DNA from: an uncultured Amylibacter sp.
GTDB taxonomy: Bacteria > Pseudomonadota > Alphaproteobacteria > Rhodobacterales > Rhodobacteraceae
Direction of reading: 5' to 3'
Assembly: GCA_943846615.1 (NCBI GenBank)
Contig: OX044354.1
Span: 1,058,359 to 1,122,358 of the forward strand
Length of the DNA: 64,000 nt
The notes beneath the pieces were generated by a model, which ran no database searches, was not told the origin of the DNA, and saw nothing but the letters and a program-made list of their open reading frames with translations. Below, one piece after another: positions 7,959 to 16,660 of this stretch. Numbering within the stretch: position 1 is the stretch's first letter; each line of letters starts with the position of its first letter. The position numbers and the translations under genes are program-made.

Positions 7959-8372
7959 TTACCAATCCTCGCGGCGAACCACGCGAGTTTTTACAGGTAG
8001 TTTCATAGCTGCAAGGCGTAACGCCTCAACGGCTACGGCTTCGGATACACCGTCCAATTCGAACATGATGCGGCCTGGTTTGACCTTGCATGCCCAATAT
8101 TCAACTGAACCTTTACCTTTACCCATACGAACTTCGGTCGGTTTGTTTGTTACCGGAACATCTGGGAAGATGCGGATCCAAACACGGCCTTGACGTTTCA
8201 TGTGACGCGTCATGGCACGACGTGCTGCTTCGATTTGACGGGCAGTTACACGCTCTGGTGTTGTTGCCTTTAGACCGAATGAACCAAAGTTTAGGTCTGA
8301 ACCGCCCTTAGCAAGACCCTTGATACGGCCCTTGAACTGTTTGCGGAATTTAGTGCGTTTTGGTGAAAGCAT
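7959..8372 (-). CDS. rplP: 50S ribosomal protein L16
   Basis: 137 aa, the normal L16 length, beginning [16 protein letters not shown] and ending RVVRREDW. L16 binds 23S rRNA near the A-site tRNA and the peptidyl-transferase centre. It is the last gene of the S10-type run here. The usual next genes (rpmC, rpsQ, rplN) are absent and a terminator follows, so the operon has been cut at this point. Its last codons are repeated at 6529-6611. Confidence 0.97.
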   Translation of the reverse strand: MLSPKRTKFRKQFKGRIKGLAKGGSDLNFGSFGLKATTPERVTARQIEAARRAMTRHMKRQGRVWIRIFPDVPVTNKPTEVRMGKGKGSVEYWACKVKPGRIMFELDGVSEAVAVEALRLAAMKLPVKTRVVRREDW

Positions 8373-8389
8373 GTTATCTCTCCCCTATC

Positions 8390-9109
8390 TTAACGGCGTG
8401 GTGGACGATTGCCACCTTGTGGACGTGGTCCACCGCTGTTTTGCATTTCTTCGATACGACGATCGCGGGCTGCTGGATCATGTTCCATGATCTCGCCTTT
8501 GAAAATCCACACTTTGATGCCGATGATACCGTATGCGGTCATGCCCTCGGCACGGGCGTAATCGATATCAGCACGCAATGTGTGCAAAGGCACGCGGCCT
8601 TCGCGGTACCATTCAGTACGCGCAATTTCTGCACCACCCAAACGACCAGCAACGTTGATACGAATACCAAGCGCGCCCATGCGCATTGCGTTTTGCACCG
8701 CACGCTTCATAGCGCGACGGAAAGAAACACGACGTTCCAATTGCTGAGCAACTGATTCAGCAACTAGCTGAGCGTCCATTTCTGGTTTGCGTACTTCGAC
8801 GATGTTCAGGTGAAGTTCACTGTCTGTAAACGCTGCCAATTTCTTGCGCAGTGTTTCAATGTCAGCACCTTTTTTACCGATAATCACACCAGGACGTGCA
8901 GAGTGAATAGTCACGCGGCATTTCTTGTGTGGGCGTTCAACGATAACGCGGGCAACACCAGCTTGAACACATTCTTTTTTCACGAAATCGCGAATTTTGA
9001 TGTCTTCTAGTAGTAGGTTACCATAGTTTTCGCCTTCGGCGTACCAGCGGCTGTCCCATGTGCGGTTAACCTGCAGACGGAAGCCAATTGGATTAATCTT
9101 CTGACCCAT
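8390..9109 (-). CDS. rpsC: 30S ribosomal protein S3
   Basis: 239 aa, starting [20 protein letters not shown]. The KH-domain loop [10 protein letters not shown] is in the N-terminal half and the conserved C-terminal block ends [12 protein letters not shown] followed by a basic tail. S3 lies at the mRNA entry channel of the 30S head. The start codon overlaps the rplV stop by one base (TAATG at 9107-9111), and rplP follows 17 bases later, so it is embedded in the operon. Confidence 0.97.
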   Translation of the reverse strand: MGQKINPIGFRLQVNRTWDSRWYAEGENYGNLLLEDIKIRDFVKKECVQAGVARVIVERPHKKCRVTIHSARPGVIIGKKGADIETLRKKLAAFTDSELHLNIVEVRKPEMDAQLVAESVAQQLERRVSFRRAMKRAVQNAMRMGALGIRINVAGRLGGAEIARTEWYREGRVPLHTLRADIDYARAEGMTAYGIIGIKVWIFKGEIMEHDPAARDRRIEEMQNSGGPRPQGGNRPPRR

Positions 9110-9498
9110 TACGCTTGCTCCTCTGCTGCTTCAGGTACACGGACAAGGATCGTAAGTTGCGCAAATGGCTTTAGGATCTTGCCGTAGCGACCACGTGCAC
9201 GTGGACGACCGCGTTTCATTGTTAGGTTCTTACCAACATACGCTTCTGCAACGATCAAATCATCAACATCCAAACCGTGGTTGTTTTCCGCATTTGCGAT
9301 CGCAGATTGCAAAGTTTTCTTTACATCAGCAGCAATACGTTTCTTTGAGAACGTTAGATCAGTCAGCGCCTTTTCAACTGGCTTGTTGCGGATCATTTGC
9401 GCAACCAAGTTCAGCTTCTGTGGGCTGGTACGTAGCATTTTGTTAACGGCCATAGCTTCGTTATCTGCAACGCGACGAGAGTTTTTAGACTTGCTCAT
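9109..9498 (-). CDS. rplV: 50S ribosomal protein L22
   Basis: 129 aa, with [19 protein letters not shown] and the beta-hairpin region [14 protein letters not shown] that reaches into the polypeptide exit tunnel. It has a short N-terminal extension before the conserved core, usual in roseobacters. It is two bases downstream of rpsS and overlaps rpsC by one base. Confidence 0.97.
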   Translation of the reverse strand: MSKSKNSRRVADNEAMAVNKMLRTSPQKLNLVAQMIRNKPVEKALTDLTFSKKRIAADVKKTLQSAIANAENNHGLDVDDLIVAEAYVGKNLTMKRGRPRARGRYGKILKPFAQLTILVRVPEAAEEQA

Positions 9499-9500
9499 GA

Positions 9501-9782
9501 CTATTTCCGTTTCGCTTTTTTGTCAGCCGCGTGACCATAGTAGGTACGTGTCGGGCTGTATTCACCAAACTTCTGGCCAATCATATCTTCTGATACGTTT
9601 ACCGGAATGTGCTTGCGGCCGTTGTAAACGCCGAAAGTCAAACCAACAAACTGTGGCAGAATCGTCGAACGACGAGACCAGATTTTAATTACATCATTTA
9701 GACGACCAGATTCGCGGGCTGCTTCGGCTTTCTTAAGCACGTAAGCATCAACGAAAGGGCCTTTCCATACTGAACGAGACAT
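9501..9782 (-). CDS. rpsS: 30S ribosomal protein S19
   Basis: 93 aa, starting [18 protein letters not shown], with [20 protein letters not shown] and the closing [12 protein letters not shown]19 binds 16S rRNA in the 30S head with S13. It lies four bases downstream of rplB. Confidence 0.97.
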   Translation of the reverse strand: MSRSVWKGPFVDAYVLKKAEAARESGRLNDVIKIWSRRSTILPQFVGLTFGVYNGRKHIPVNVSEDMIGQKFGEYSPTRTYYGHAADKKAKRK

Positions 9783-9785
9783 CGA

Positions 9786-10628
9786 TTAACGACCCTTCTT
9801 CTTCGCGTGACGCGAGCGGATGATCAGCTTGCTAGACGCTTTGTTTTTGTTACGAGTGCGAGCACCCTTAGTAGGCTTACCCCAAGGTGTAACCGGGTGA
9901 CGACCACCTGATGTACGACCTTCACCACCACCGTGAGGGTGATCGACCGGGTTCATTACCACACCACGAACACTTGGGCGGATGCCTTTGTGACGGTTGC
10001 GGCCAGCTTTACCAAAGTTTTGGTTTGAGTTGTCTGGGTTAGATACGGCACCAACGGTGGCCATACATTCCTGACGTACCAAACGCAGCTCTCCAGAAGA
10101 AAGACGAATTTGAGCGTAACCACCGTCACGTCCAACGAACTGAGCGTATGTACCAGCAGCACGAGCGATTTGACCGCCTTTGCCCTGTTTCAATTCGATG
10201 TTGTGGATGATTGTACCGATTGGCATCCCTGTGAACGGCATTGCGTTACCAGGTTTAACATCGGTTTTCGCGCTTGCGATAACTTTGTCACCAACAGCAA
10301 GGCGCTGTGGCGCGATGATGTAGTTCAATGTGCCATCTTCGTATTTGATAAGCGCGATGAATGCTGTGCGGTTTGGATCGTATTCAATACGTTCAACAGT
10401 CGCTGGCATATCCAGCTTGTTGCGTTTGAAATCGACGATACGGTATAGGCGACGTGCCCCACCGCCTTTGCGACGCATAGTGATCCGTCCGGTGTTGTTC
10501 CGACCGCCATTTTTACGCACACCTTCAGTGAGCGCTTTAACTGGACGGCCTTTCCAAAGCTCGGAACGGTCAATCAGAACCAACCCACGTTGGCCTGGCG
10601 TCGTTGGTTTATACGACTTTAATGCCAT
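9786..10628 (-). CDS. rplB: 50S ribosomal protein L2
   Basis: 280 aa, of normal length. It shows [32 protein letters not shown] and the conserved [13 protein letters not shown] near the C-terminus, containing the His important for peptidyl transfer. In most bacteria rplW lies directly upstream. Here rplW is 4.4 kb away, so rplB must be transcribed from its own promoter in the region upstream of 10628 or by long read-through. Confidence 0.97.
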   Translation of the reverse strand: MALKSYKPTTPGQRGLVLIDRSELWKGRPVKALTEGVRKNGGRNNTGRITMRRKGGGARRLYRIVDFKRNKLDMPATVERIEYDPNRTAFIALIKYEDGTLNYIIAPQRLAVGDKVIASAKTDVKPGNAMPFTGMPIGTIIHNIELKQGKGGQIARAAGTYAQFVGRDGGYAQIRLSSGELRLVRQECMATVGAVSNPDNSNQNFGKAGRNRHKGIRPSVRGVVMNPVDHPHGGGEGRTSGGRHPVTPWGKPTKGARTRNKNKASSKLIIRSRHAKKKGR

Positions 10629-10866
10629 TTTCTTTCTGTCTTCCGTTTTTAGCTCAAACCCATGAGGGGCTTGAAAGGTTTATGCGGCCCCGTAGGTCCG
10701 CGTTTATATGGCCCCGAAGGTCCAAGAATTCATATCAAAAGTGGCCACAGAACGAATCCGTAGCCAGTCGATTTGTGGGGAGTATCAGGGATGGGGGTGG
10801 GTGGCAAGTGATTGGTGGGGTTTTTGTTGGGGAAGCCAACTAAGTAATTAATTCCCTCATTAACTA
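10629..10866 (-). promoter_or_regulatory. rplB upstream leader with two related GC-rich hairpins
   Basis: No gene is seen here. On the minus strand two related hairpin motifs, ggaccttcggggcc and ggacctacggggccgc (about 10689-10723), are followed by a stretch ending in the rplB start. Because rplB has lost its normal upstream gene, this is the natural place for its promoter and a structured leader. No promoter hexamers are claimed. Confidence 0.35.
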
Positions 10867-12032
10867 TCAATCAATAAGCGCAGAACCTACGTCCTTACAA
10901 AAAATTTCACGCGAGCGCAATGAAAGCACGCTATCGTAAGCAAAACCCATAGGCATAGCCATTCCCTCCATAGCACTCAATTTAATAATTGGTATTGAGA
11001 CAGTGGCTTGGTCTCGCTTATTTTCGATTGCCCCAGTATGCAGAAATTTTGATCTCTTAGCATAACGTTTACCAAACCATTTTCCGGCCTCTTCAGAACC
11101 TAAAATCTTCGCCGCGTAGTTTCTAACCCTACTTGATATTTTGTACTGCGTTTGACCACAAGATTTGCAGCTAGATAGCTCTTGGTCCTTATCCGACATA
11201 ACTTCAAGTGCTGACATCGTTAGCGTATTAGCGGTATCACCTAAAAATTTTACATCACTTGACGCCACCAAAATAGATCGTTGCAGTAGATGAGCGGCTT
11301 TAAGCAATCGCTTGGCACTGCTTGAGTCTGTGACGACGTTGTCGATTAGGCTCGAGAATTGCGATAAGGACAACTGTTCTAGTGCATGAGCGTTGTTATC
11401 ATCTTCTAGAGAACGGACATGAGCATAATCGACAAGACCTCTTTCTTTTTTTTCATAGAAAAAAGAATACCTGACCATGCACTTGCTAGAACACAAAAAT
11501 CCAAAGATGAATTTATTATTTGATCTTCGCCATCCACGCAATCGAAGGAAAGTACTTTCAATCTTAGGGAGTGGCCAAGTTCGGAACTAACGAAATTGAA
11601 ATAAGTTCCTGAGACGCTTGGTAGCTTTATTTTTTCTTGGGTAAATATCGGAATTTCACGAATGAACTCTGACGGGGTCAGTTTTTCGGAAAGCAAACAC
11701 AAATCAAGTATTTTTACAGATAAATTATCAAGTGAAAGGTGCTCTCCCCATGATTTTGGTAATTTAAATATTAGTTCCTTTATGACGCCACGCACTTTGT
11801 AGGTGTAGCTGACTGTAGCAGGCTCGCGATTGCCATTATCGAACAGCTCTTTTGACAACTCATTGAAGCAACAATAACCGACTTGAACAGTTTGGGCTTC
11901 GCTATCTTTCCTTGGAGAATATTGCCAAGATAAGCCAAGTTCCTTCCGAAATGTGGCCCAAATACTCCGAAGTAACAGATTTGACGATGAAACGTTATTT
12001 AGATTTATAGTAGGTTCGTATCTTACTTCCAC
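10867..12032 (-). CDS. HEPN-domain protein, broken by a frameshift in an A8 tract
   Basis: Two overlapping minus-strand frames (11406-12032 and 10867-11541) join into one ~385-aa protein if one base is added to an A8 tract at 11446-11453. The frame then passes from SGILFSMKKK into ERGLVDYAHVRSLED. The N-terminal part is unrecognised. The C-terminal part has CKSCGQTQY and then RSKFLHTG, an R-x4-H motif typical of Apea-like HEPN domains, which are often RNases in abortive-infection or toxin systems. The stretch is much richer in A+T than the ribosomal genes, which suggests recent acquisition. The shift may be a sequencing error, a slippery or phase-variable tract, or real inactivation. Confidence 0.6.
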
Positions 12033-12449
12033 TTAGGTCAACCTCTAGGTAGTTTTATAAGTTGCTTTTCTAACGTGCTAAAGTTGTTATGAATTCTATT
12101 ATAGCGGCTTAATCTTAATTGCTCTTAGATTCAAATTATCAGTTTTGTCAAAACTTTACATCCCTCTTTATCGTTTACGCTAATCTAGAGTTCTTTTTAT
12201 TATCGCAACAAATAATAAAGCCGCACATCGCCTGCCCGTGGGATGGTGATCAAGTTTTATGATTGCCATTTTATGCCAGCCAAATACTCCACGATACTAA
12301 TCACACACGACACTAACCAAATCGCCATCCCGTCGGGACGGCTCTCGGGTATTCTGTGAATACCCTGCCGCTGACAGGCAGGTGATGTGCGGCGGCTTCG
12401 CCTTGATTCCGCACTTGGTGTAAATCGCGGTGTTGCGCATTGATCGTAG
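12033..12449. other. Gene-free divergent intergenic region with a chain of hairpins
   Basis: No convincing gene is seen. The first 200 bases are AT-rich and probably hold the promoter of the HEPN gene. From 12330 to 12414 there is a chain of inverted repeats: CCGTC-gg-GACGG (12330-12341), GGGTATTC-tgt-GAATACCC (12347-12365), CTGCC-gctgaca-GGCAG (12365-12381) and GTGCGG...CCGCAC (12387-12414), the last enclosing GGC-ttc-GCC. Both flanking genes point away, so these are not terminators of them. The chain also lies upstream of the FnrL-type site. Confidence 0.5.
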
Positions 12450-12463
12450 TTGATCCATGTCAA
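12450..12463 (+). promoter_or_regulatory. FnrL/FixK-type binding site upstream of the universal stress gene
   Basis: TTGATCCATGTCAA fits the Rhodobacter FnrL consensus TTGAT-N4-(A/G)TCAA. Its centre lies about 67 bases upstream of the universal stress protein start at 12524, a usual distance for activation. Low-oxygen control of uspA-type genes by Fnr is known in this order. The match is seen; regulation is inferred. Confidence 0.65.
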
Positions 12464-12523
12464 AGCGCCTTATTGCTGTCACGGTTATCCTGATCCCATC
12501 ATTCGCAACCAAAGGAGACGACA

Positions 12524-12931
12524 ATGTTTAAGCATATTATGGTTCCCGTACTGTTCGACGAAGGTCACGACACAAACGCATCTTTCGAGATGGCGAAGGC
12601 GTTGGCGGGTAAAGGCACCAAGTTCACCGTGGTTCATGTTTTGGAAACCATGCCCAGCTATATGACCGCAGGTATTCCAAGCGAAATGTTAAAGGGTAAT
12701 CGCAGAGAGGCCGAGGAATCCTTGGACGCGGCGGCGAAAGGTTTGCCAAACGCCCAACGTATCATGATGCAGGGCAATCCTGGCCGTTCCATTGTGGATT
12801 GCGCGGCCAAATATGATGCTGATTGCATTGTGATTGCGTCCCATAAACTGGGCATGGCGGATATCTTCCTTGGGTCCACCGCGGCCAAGGTTGTACGCCA
12901 TGCCAATTGTTCGGTGCATGTCATTCGATAA
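12524..12931 (+). CDS. Universal stress protein, UspA family
   Basis: 135 aa, starting MFKHIMVPVLFDEGHDT with FTVVHVLETMP, then IVIASHKLGMADIFLGSTA and a closing VHVIR strand. The G-x2-G-x9-G-(S/T) ATP-binding pattern is only partly kept near the end (LGMADIFLGSTA). A good Shine-Dalgarno (aaaggagacgac) precedes the ATG. It is the only plus-strand gene inside the rplW-rplB interruption, and the FnrL-type box upstream points to induction under low oxygen. Confidence 0.88.
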   Translation: MFKHIMVPVLFDEGHDTNASFEMAKALAGKGTKFTVVHVLETMPSYMTAGIPSEMLKGNRREAEESLDAAAKGLPNAQRIMMQGNPGRSIVDCAAKYDADCIVIASHKLGMADIFLGSTAAKVVRHANCSVHVIR

Positions 12932-12988
12932 TTGCATTGGGCCGCGAGAATGGTTGCGGCCCGAGGGCCTATCACGCACTGCCAGCGC

Positions 12989-13405
12989 CTAGCAGTTTCC
13001 GCGGCTCCACGTCACTGGCGAACCGTTTTCCAACAACGTGACGCCAAATCCTGTGTCCAAATAGTTTAGAAGAACCTTATAATTTTTGTTGCGCGGCGTG
13101 AACGCCTGTTCCGACGACAACGTCGTTGTGTTACCAAACCCGCCAACCCTGAAATGCGCGCGCAGGAGGTAATTCAAATCCGTTTTGAATGTAACAGACG
13201 CGGGTAATTTTCGGCGTTTGAAATGTTGTTTATCGATCAAATTACATTGCGCATCATACCCCAGAACAAACAATTCGGCGCTCACTTTGCTTAACGCACG
13301 TTCCGCTTTCATACGGGTTTCAAGCGGTGCCGTTACAGTATCGGCGCTTGCTGGCGATGCCGCCAACAACCCAAGCAATAAGTAGCTTCTAACCACGGTC
13401 ATCAT
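12989..13405 (-). CDS. Small exported protein, unrecognised
   Basis: 138 aa with a signal peptide (about residues 1-21, cleavage after ASA-DT). The mature part is short with two Cys (one in DAQCNLID, one at the C-terminus in RGNC) that could pair in the periplasm. Its start overlaps the stop of the upstream exported protein by one base, so the two are a coupled pair. Function unknown. Confidence 0.6.
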   Translation of the reverse strand: MMTVVRSYLLLGLLAASPASADTVTAPLETRMKAERALSKVSAELFVLGYDAQCNLIDKQHFKRRKLPASVTFKTDLNYLLRAHFRVGGFGNTTTLSSEQAFTPRNKNYKVLLNYLDTGFGVTLLENGSPVTWSRGNC

Positions 13406-13947
13406 TATCTAAATTTCGGACAGCCCGTTTGTTTGCCAGATGCCCAATCAACAGCCGCTTTGTGGAACAATTGGAATGCCATCATATGCGTGGTTTTCAA
13501 TTCTGTTTTGTTGCCCTTGGGGATGATCTGGGTTGCAACCGCAACGTTCAACCCTTTGGATCCTGCTGAAAGTTTTATGCCACCAAGATCACCCATAAGA
13601 ACCAAAAAGCGATCGGTGCCGTTTTCCTTGGTCAATTTTGCGTCATACGCGCGGCGGACTGTTTTTACGCTGGCACCGATACCAGTACCCATGCGCATGC
13701 GCGTGCTGGTTTCCACGCCTTGGATGCATTGTCTTGCCAGTTGATCCAGAGACGCCTTCACTTGTTTCGCGGGTCTATTGATAACCGCACTCTTTTTACG
13801 GAAAAACGCTTTGCGCTTTTTGGCATAATTCTCAAGAGCAACACCACTTCGAATGCCTTCTTTCATAACATTTTGGGCATATGTTGGTTGAGCGTTGAAG
13901 GTTAATAAGGCGAGCAAAGGCGCAACTTTGCAGATAAATTTGATCAA
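13405..13947 (-). CDS. Exported protein, unrecognised
   Basis: 180 aa with a signal peptide (about 1-24, cleavage after TYA-QN). The mature protein is basic (KKRKAFFRKKS, KQVKASLDQLARQC) and glycine-rich in the middle (MGTGIGASVKTV, LMGDLGGIKL), and ends with GCPKF. Two Cys are present. It is probably periplasmic and works with the 138-aa protein encoded immediately downstream. It lies just beyond the detached rplW 3' end. No family is recognised. Confidence 0.6.
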   Translation of the reverse strand: MIKFICKVAPLLALLTFNAQPTYAQNVMKEGIRSGVALENYAKKRKAFFRKKSAVINRPAKQVKASLDQLARQCIQGVETSTRMRMGTGIGASVKTVRRAYDAKLTKENGTDRFLVLMGDLGGIKLSAGSKGLNVAVATQIIPKGNKTELKTTHMMAFQLFHKAAVDWASGKQTGCPKFR

Positions 13948-14060
13948 TTGAATATTCCTTAAGCTGTTTTCTTAAATATAGACAGCGAATGGATCATTAC
14001 AAGATAAGTTTTACATATTTCAAGATCGATGGGCCTGAATACCGCGACGACATCCAAACG

Positions 14061-14090
14061 AAAAAGGCCCCCGCGAATGCGGAGGCCCTT
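14061..14090 (-). terminator. Intrinsic terminator, second copy of the rplW terminator
   Basis: On the minus strand ggcctccgc-attc-gcgggggcc is followed by ttttt. The stem matches the rplW terminator at 14943-14974 with a changed loop, and flanking bases (aattcatat.ctggtctgt) are also shared. Confidence 0.85.
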
Positions 14091-14109
14091 AATTCATATG
14101 CTGGTCTGT

Positions 14110-14139
14110 TTACAGGCCAGTTGAAACGTCGATGGTATT
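14110..14139 (-). pseudogene. rplW: Detached second copy of the rplW 3' end (about 9 codons)
   Basis: On the minus strand the frame [13 protein letters not shown] (stop at 14110-14112) repeats the last codons of L23. The spacer and terminator that follow (14061-14109) match those behind intact rplW at about 90 percent by eye. Similarity is lost to the right of 14139. One gene (14166-14897) separates it from intact rplW. Confidence 0.85.
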
Positions 14140-14165
14140 CAGTGTTCTTTAGCAAGATAGGCGAT

Positions 14166-14897
14166 TTAAAACCGCAATCGCCTTCCCGCGTTGGCGTGCA
14201 TCAATCCAGATACACGTGCTGCTTTGCTAACCGTGTCTGGTGTAGATTTAGGATCTGTCATCAGGCCTAAAATCTTAGCAATTAGCGATGGCGATGTGTA
14301 ATGTGCAAGTACATCCCTATTGCTGTCAAAGCGCCAAAAATTATTAATCGGTATGCCCCGATTATGCCAATTCCAATTCAGGCAATCTAGGATGACCTTA
14401 TCCGGAAAGGCCTTCATTTGCTCAAACATATCCTCCAATGACCAGCCAGCCCGATAGAACATGCACAGAGTATCATCAAGAGATTGGTCTTCGCTCACGA
14501 TTGTTCGCGCGAGATACATACGTTGAAAGCGATCTAAAACGCCCCATTCATCGGCATTCCAGTTTTGCGGGTTTCCAGTCTGAAACCTGTCCAAGACAAC
14601 CTCAACACCCAAAGCAGGTTCGTCTTTGGCCGCAAGCGTTTCAAGAATACGTGGCAAAATGTATGCCCAAATATTTTTCGGGAAATTTGCTGAATCATAT
14701 GCCGCAAAAAACCAGTCTCTCAAGTACTCCCACGGTAGGTCTTCAATTGATGAATTGAAAAAATTGGCAACGATTTCATCGTCCATGCAACAGCTTTCGC
14801 AGACGCCTGTGCCCAAAGGAGTTGGATAATCGAACACGCGGTATGCAGCTTGGATGACGGTGTGGAAAGGATGATCTGGTGATATTTTTGCTCTCAT
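14166..14897 (-). CDS. Hypothetical protein, cargo between rplW 3' ends
   Basis: 243 aa, unrecognised. It is rich in Trp, Asp and Phe (e.g. LPWEYLRDWFFAAYDS and ILDCLNWNWHNRGIP), with a Cys pair near residue 33 (CESCCMDD). No signal peptide or membrane segment is seen, so it is probably cytoplasmic and mostly helical. It begins 45 bases downstream of the rplW terminator and ends 27 bases before the detached rplW 3' end. It is therefore the sole content of that inserted unit. I cannot assign a function. Confidence 0.6.
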   Translation of the reverse strand: MRAKISPDHPFHTVIQAAYRVFDYPTPLGTGVCESCCMDDEIVANFFNSSIEDLPWEYLRDWFFAAYDSANFPKNIWAYILPRILETLAAKDEPALGVEVVLDRFQTGNPQNWNADEWGVLDRFQRMYLARTIVSEDQSLDDTLCMFYRAGWSLEDMFEQMKAFPDKVILDCLNWNWHNRGIPINNFWRFDSNRDVLAHYTSPSLIAKILGLMTDPKSTPDTVSKAARVSGLMHANAGRRLRF

Positions 14898-14942
14898 ACA
14901 TTATGTGTATCCGCCAAAGTCGAACGACACAATGTATCAAAC

Positions 14943-14974
14943 AAAAAAGGCCCCCGCATTTCTGCGGAGGCCTT
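14943..14974 (-). terminator. Intrinsic terminator behind rplW
   Basis: On the minus strand ggcctccgcagaaatgcgggggcc is followed by tttttt. It ends the rpsJ-rplC-rplD-rplW transcript, so rplB is not in the same operon here. Confidence 0.88.
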
Positions 14975-14994
14975 TAATTCATATTCTGGTCTGT

Positions 14995-15291
14995 TTACAG
15001 GCCAGTTGAAACGTCGATGGTGTTACCCTCTTCCAACGTTACATATGCTTTCTTGATGTCTTTACGCTTACCAAGCTGACCACGGAAACGCTTTACCTTA
15101 CCTTTGGTAATAGACGTGTTCACGGCTTTCACTTTCACGTTGAACAATGTTTCCACTGCTTCTTTGATCTGTGGCTTGTTGGCGTCGATCGCAACTTCGA
15201 AAACAACAGCGTTATTTTCAGACGCCATAGTTGCTTTCTCTGTGATGATCGGCTGACGGATTACGTCGTACAATTTGGCTGTATCGCTCAT
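14995..15291 (-). CDS. rplW: 50S ribosomal protein L23
   Basis: 98 aa, full length: [40 protein letters not shown] and the end [10 protein letters not shown]23 sits at the exit tunnel and docks SRP and trigger factor. It overlaps the rplD stop by four bases. Its 3' end and terminator are duplicated at 14061-14139. Confidence 0.97.
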   Translation of the reverse strand: MSDTAKLYDVIRQPIITEKATMASENNAVVFEVAIDANKPQIKEAVETLFNVKVKAVNTSITKGKVKRFRGQLGKRKDIKKAYVTLEEGNTIDVSTGL

Positions 15292-15908
15292 TTCAAACGT
15301 GCCTCCAATGCTTCTGCGCCAGCTTTCGTTAGCACAAGTGTGTTAGACTTTAGGATGTCATAAACGTTCGCACCTTGAGATGGCAAAATGTCCAAACCTT
15401 CGATGTTGCGTGAAGCAAGCAAGAAGTTTTCGTTCACTTCAGCACCGTCGATGATCAACGCTTTTTTCCAGCCCAAGTTTTTCACAACTTTAGCCAATTC
15501 AGCAGTCTTTGCTGATTTTGCTGTTGCGTCATCTACGATCACCAATTCACCTGCAGTTACTTTTGCAGACAAAGCGTGTTTCAGACCCAATTTGCGGAAT
15601 TTCTTCGTCAAATCGTGTGCGTGTGAACGTACTTTTGGACCTTTGTAAACACCACCACCGCGGAAGATAGGCGCCGAACGTGCACCGTGACGAGCGCCAC
15701 CAGTACCTTTTTGACGGTAAATCTTCTTGGTTGAGTAGGATACTTCAGAACGTGTTTTCACTTTGTGCGTACCCGCTTGGCGTTTTGCCAATTGGTAACG
15801 TACAACGCGGTGCAGAATGTCTGCGCGTGGCTCTAGGCCGAAGATTGCATCATCAAGATCGATGCTACCTGCAGCTTTTGAATCCAATTTGATTACGTCG
15901 GCTTTCAT
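15288..15908 (-). CDS. rplD: 50S ribosomal protein L4
   Basis: 206 aa, normal length, with the loop [21 protein letters not shown] that reaches the exit tunnel. L4 in many bacteria also represses the S10 operon; no evidence for that was sought here. It overlaps rplW by four bases and rplC by one, so translation is coupled. Confidence 0.97.
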   Translation of the reverse strand: MKADVIKLDSKAAGSIDLDDAIFGLEPRADILHRVVRYQLAKRQAGTHKVKTRSEVSYSTKKIYRQKGTGGARHGARSAPIFRGGGVYKGPKVRSHAHDLTKKFRKLGLKHALSAKVTAGELVIVDDATAKSAKTAELAKVVKNLGWKKALIIDGAEVNENFLLASRNIEGLDILPSQGANVYDILKSNTLVLTKAGAEALEARLK

Positions 15909-16654
15909 TATTCTGCTCCTCCGTCAGTGGCCGCTTCAACAGCAGCTTCTTCTACTTGTGGGGCTTCAACGATTGCTGAACGCAAAGCTGCTGGGAAAGG
16001 AAGACCTTCTGGGGCTTTCTTTTTCACAGAATCTTTAACAGTAACCCAACCACCTTTGGAACCAGGAACAGCGCCTTTGATCATGATCAAACCGCGATCG
16101 ATGTCTGTTTTAACAACTTCTAGGTTTTGTGTTGTTACACGAGCAGCACCCATGTGACCGGCCATTTTCTTGCCTTTAAACACTTTACCAGGTTCTTGAC
16201 ACTGACCAGTTGAACCGTGTGAACGGTGAGAGATCGAAACACCGTGCGTCGCACGTAGACCACCAAAGTTGTGGCGTTTCATAGCACCGGCAAAACCTTT
16301 ACCGATTGATGTGCCTGATACGTCAACTTTTTGACCGTCAAGGAAGTGTGTGGCGATGATTTCTTCGCCTACTTCGATCAAGTTGTCAGCAGAAACGCGG
16401 AACTCAGCGATTTTGCGTTTTGGTTCAACTTTTGCTTTCGCAAAGTGACCGCGCATCGCAGCTGATTGACGTTTAGCTTTTGCAACGCCAGCACCCAACT
16501 GAACAGCTGTGTAGCCGTCAAGTTCGTTTGTGCGTTGTGATACGACTTGTAGGTTTTCCATTTGAAGAACAGTAACAGGGATCTGTTTACCATCTTCCAT
16601 GAACAAACGTGTCATGCCGATTTTTTTAGCGATAACTCCAGAGCGCATATTCAA
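15908..16654 (-). CDS. rplC: 50S ribosomal protein L3
   Basis: 248 aa, or 246 from the second Met. It shows [34 protein letters not shown] and MAGHMG. L3 folds early on 23S rRNA, and its loop reaches the peptidyl-transferase centre. The last ~30 residues are an Ala/Glu-rich extension ([17 protein letters not shown]), common in roseobacters. rpsJ lies a few bases upstream. Confidence 0.97.
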   Translation of the reverse strand: MNMRSGVIAKKIGMTRLFMEDGKQIPVTVLQMENLQVVSQRTNELDGYTAVQLGAGVAKAKRQSAAMRGHFAKAKVEPKRKIAEFRVSADNLIEVGEEIIATHFLDGQKVDVSGTSIGKGFAGAMKRHNFGGLRATHGVSISHRSHGSTGQCQEPGKVFKGKKMAGHMGAARVTTQNLEVVKTDIDRGLIMIKGAVPGSKGGWVTVKDSVKKKAPEGLPFPAALRSAIVEAPQVEEAAVEAATDGGAE

Positions 16655-16660
16655 TACCCC

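Noticed and set aside
10629..10866. A riboswitch upstream of rplB
   Set aside because: Only two short related hairpins are visible and no known aptamer pattern is recognised; kept as a leader region.
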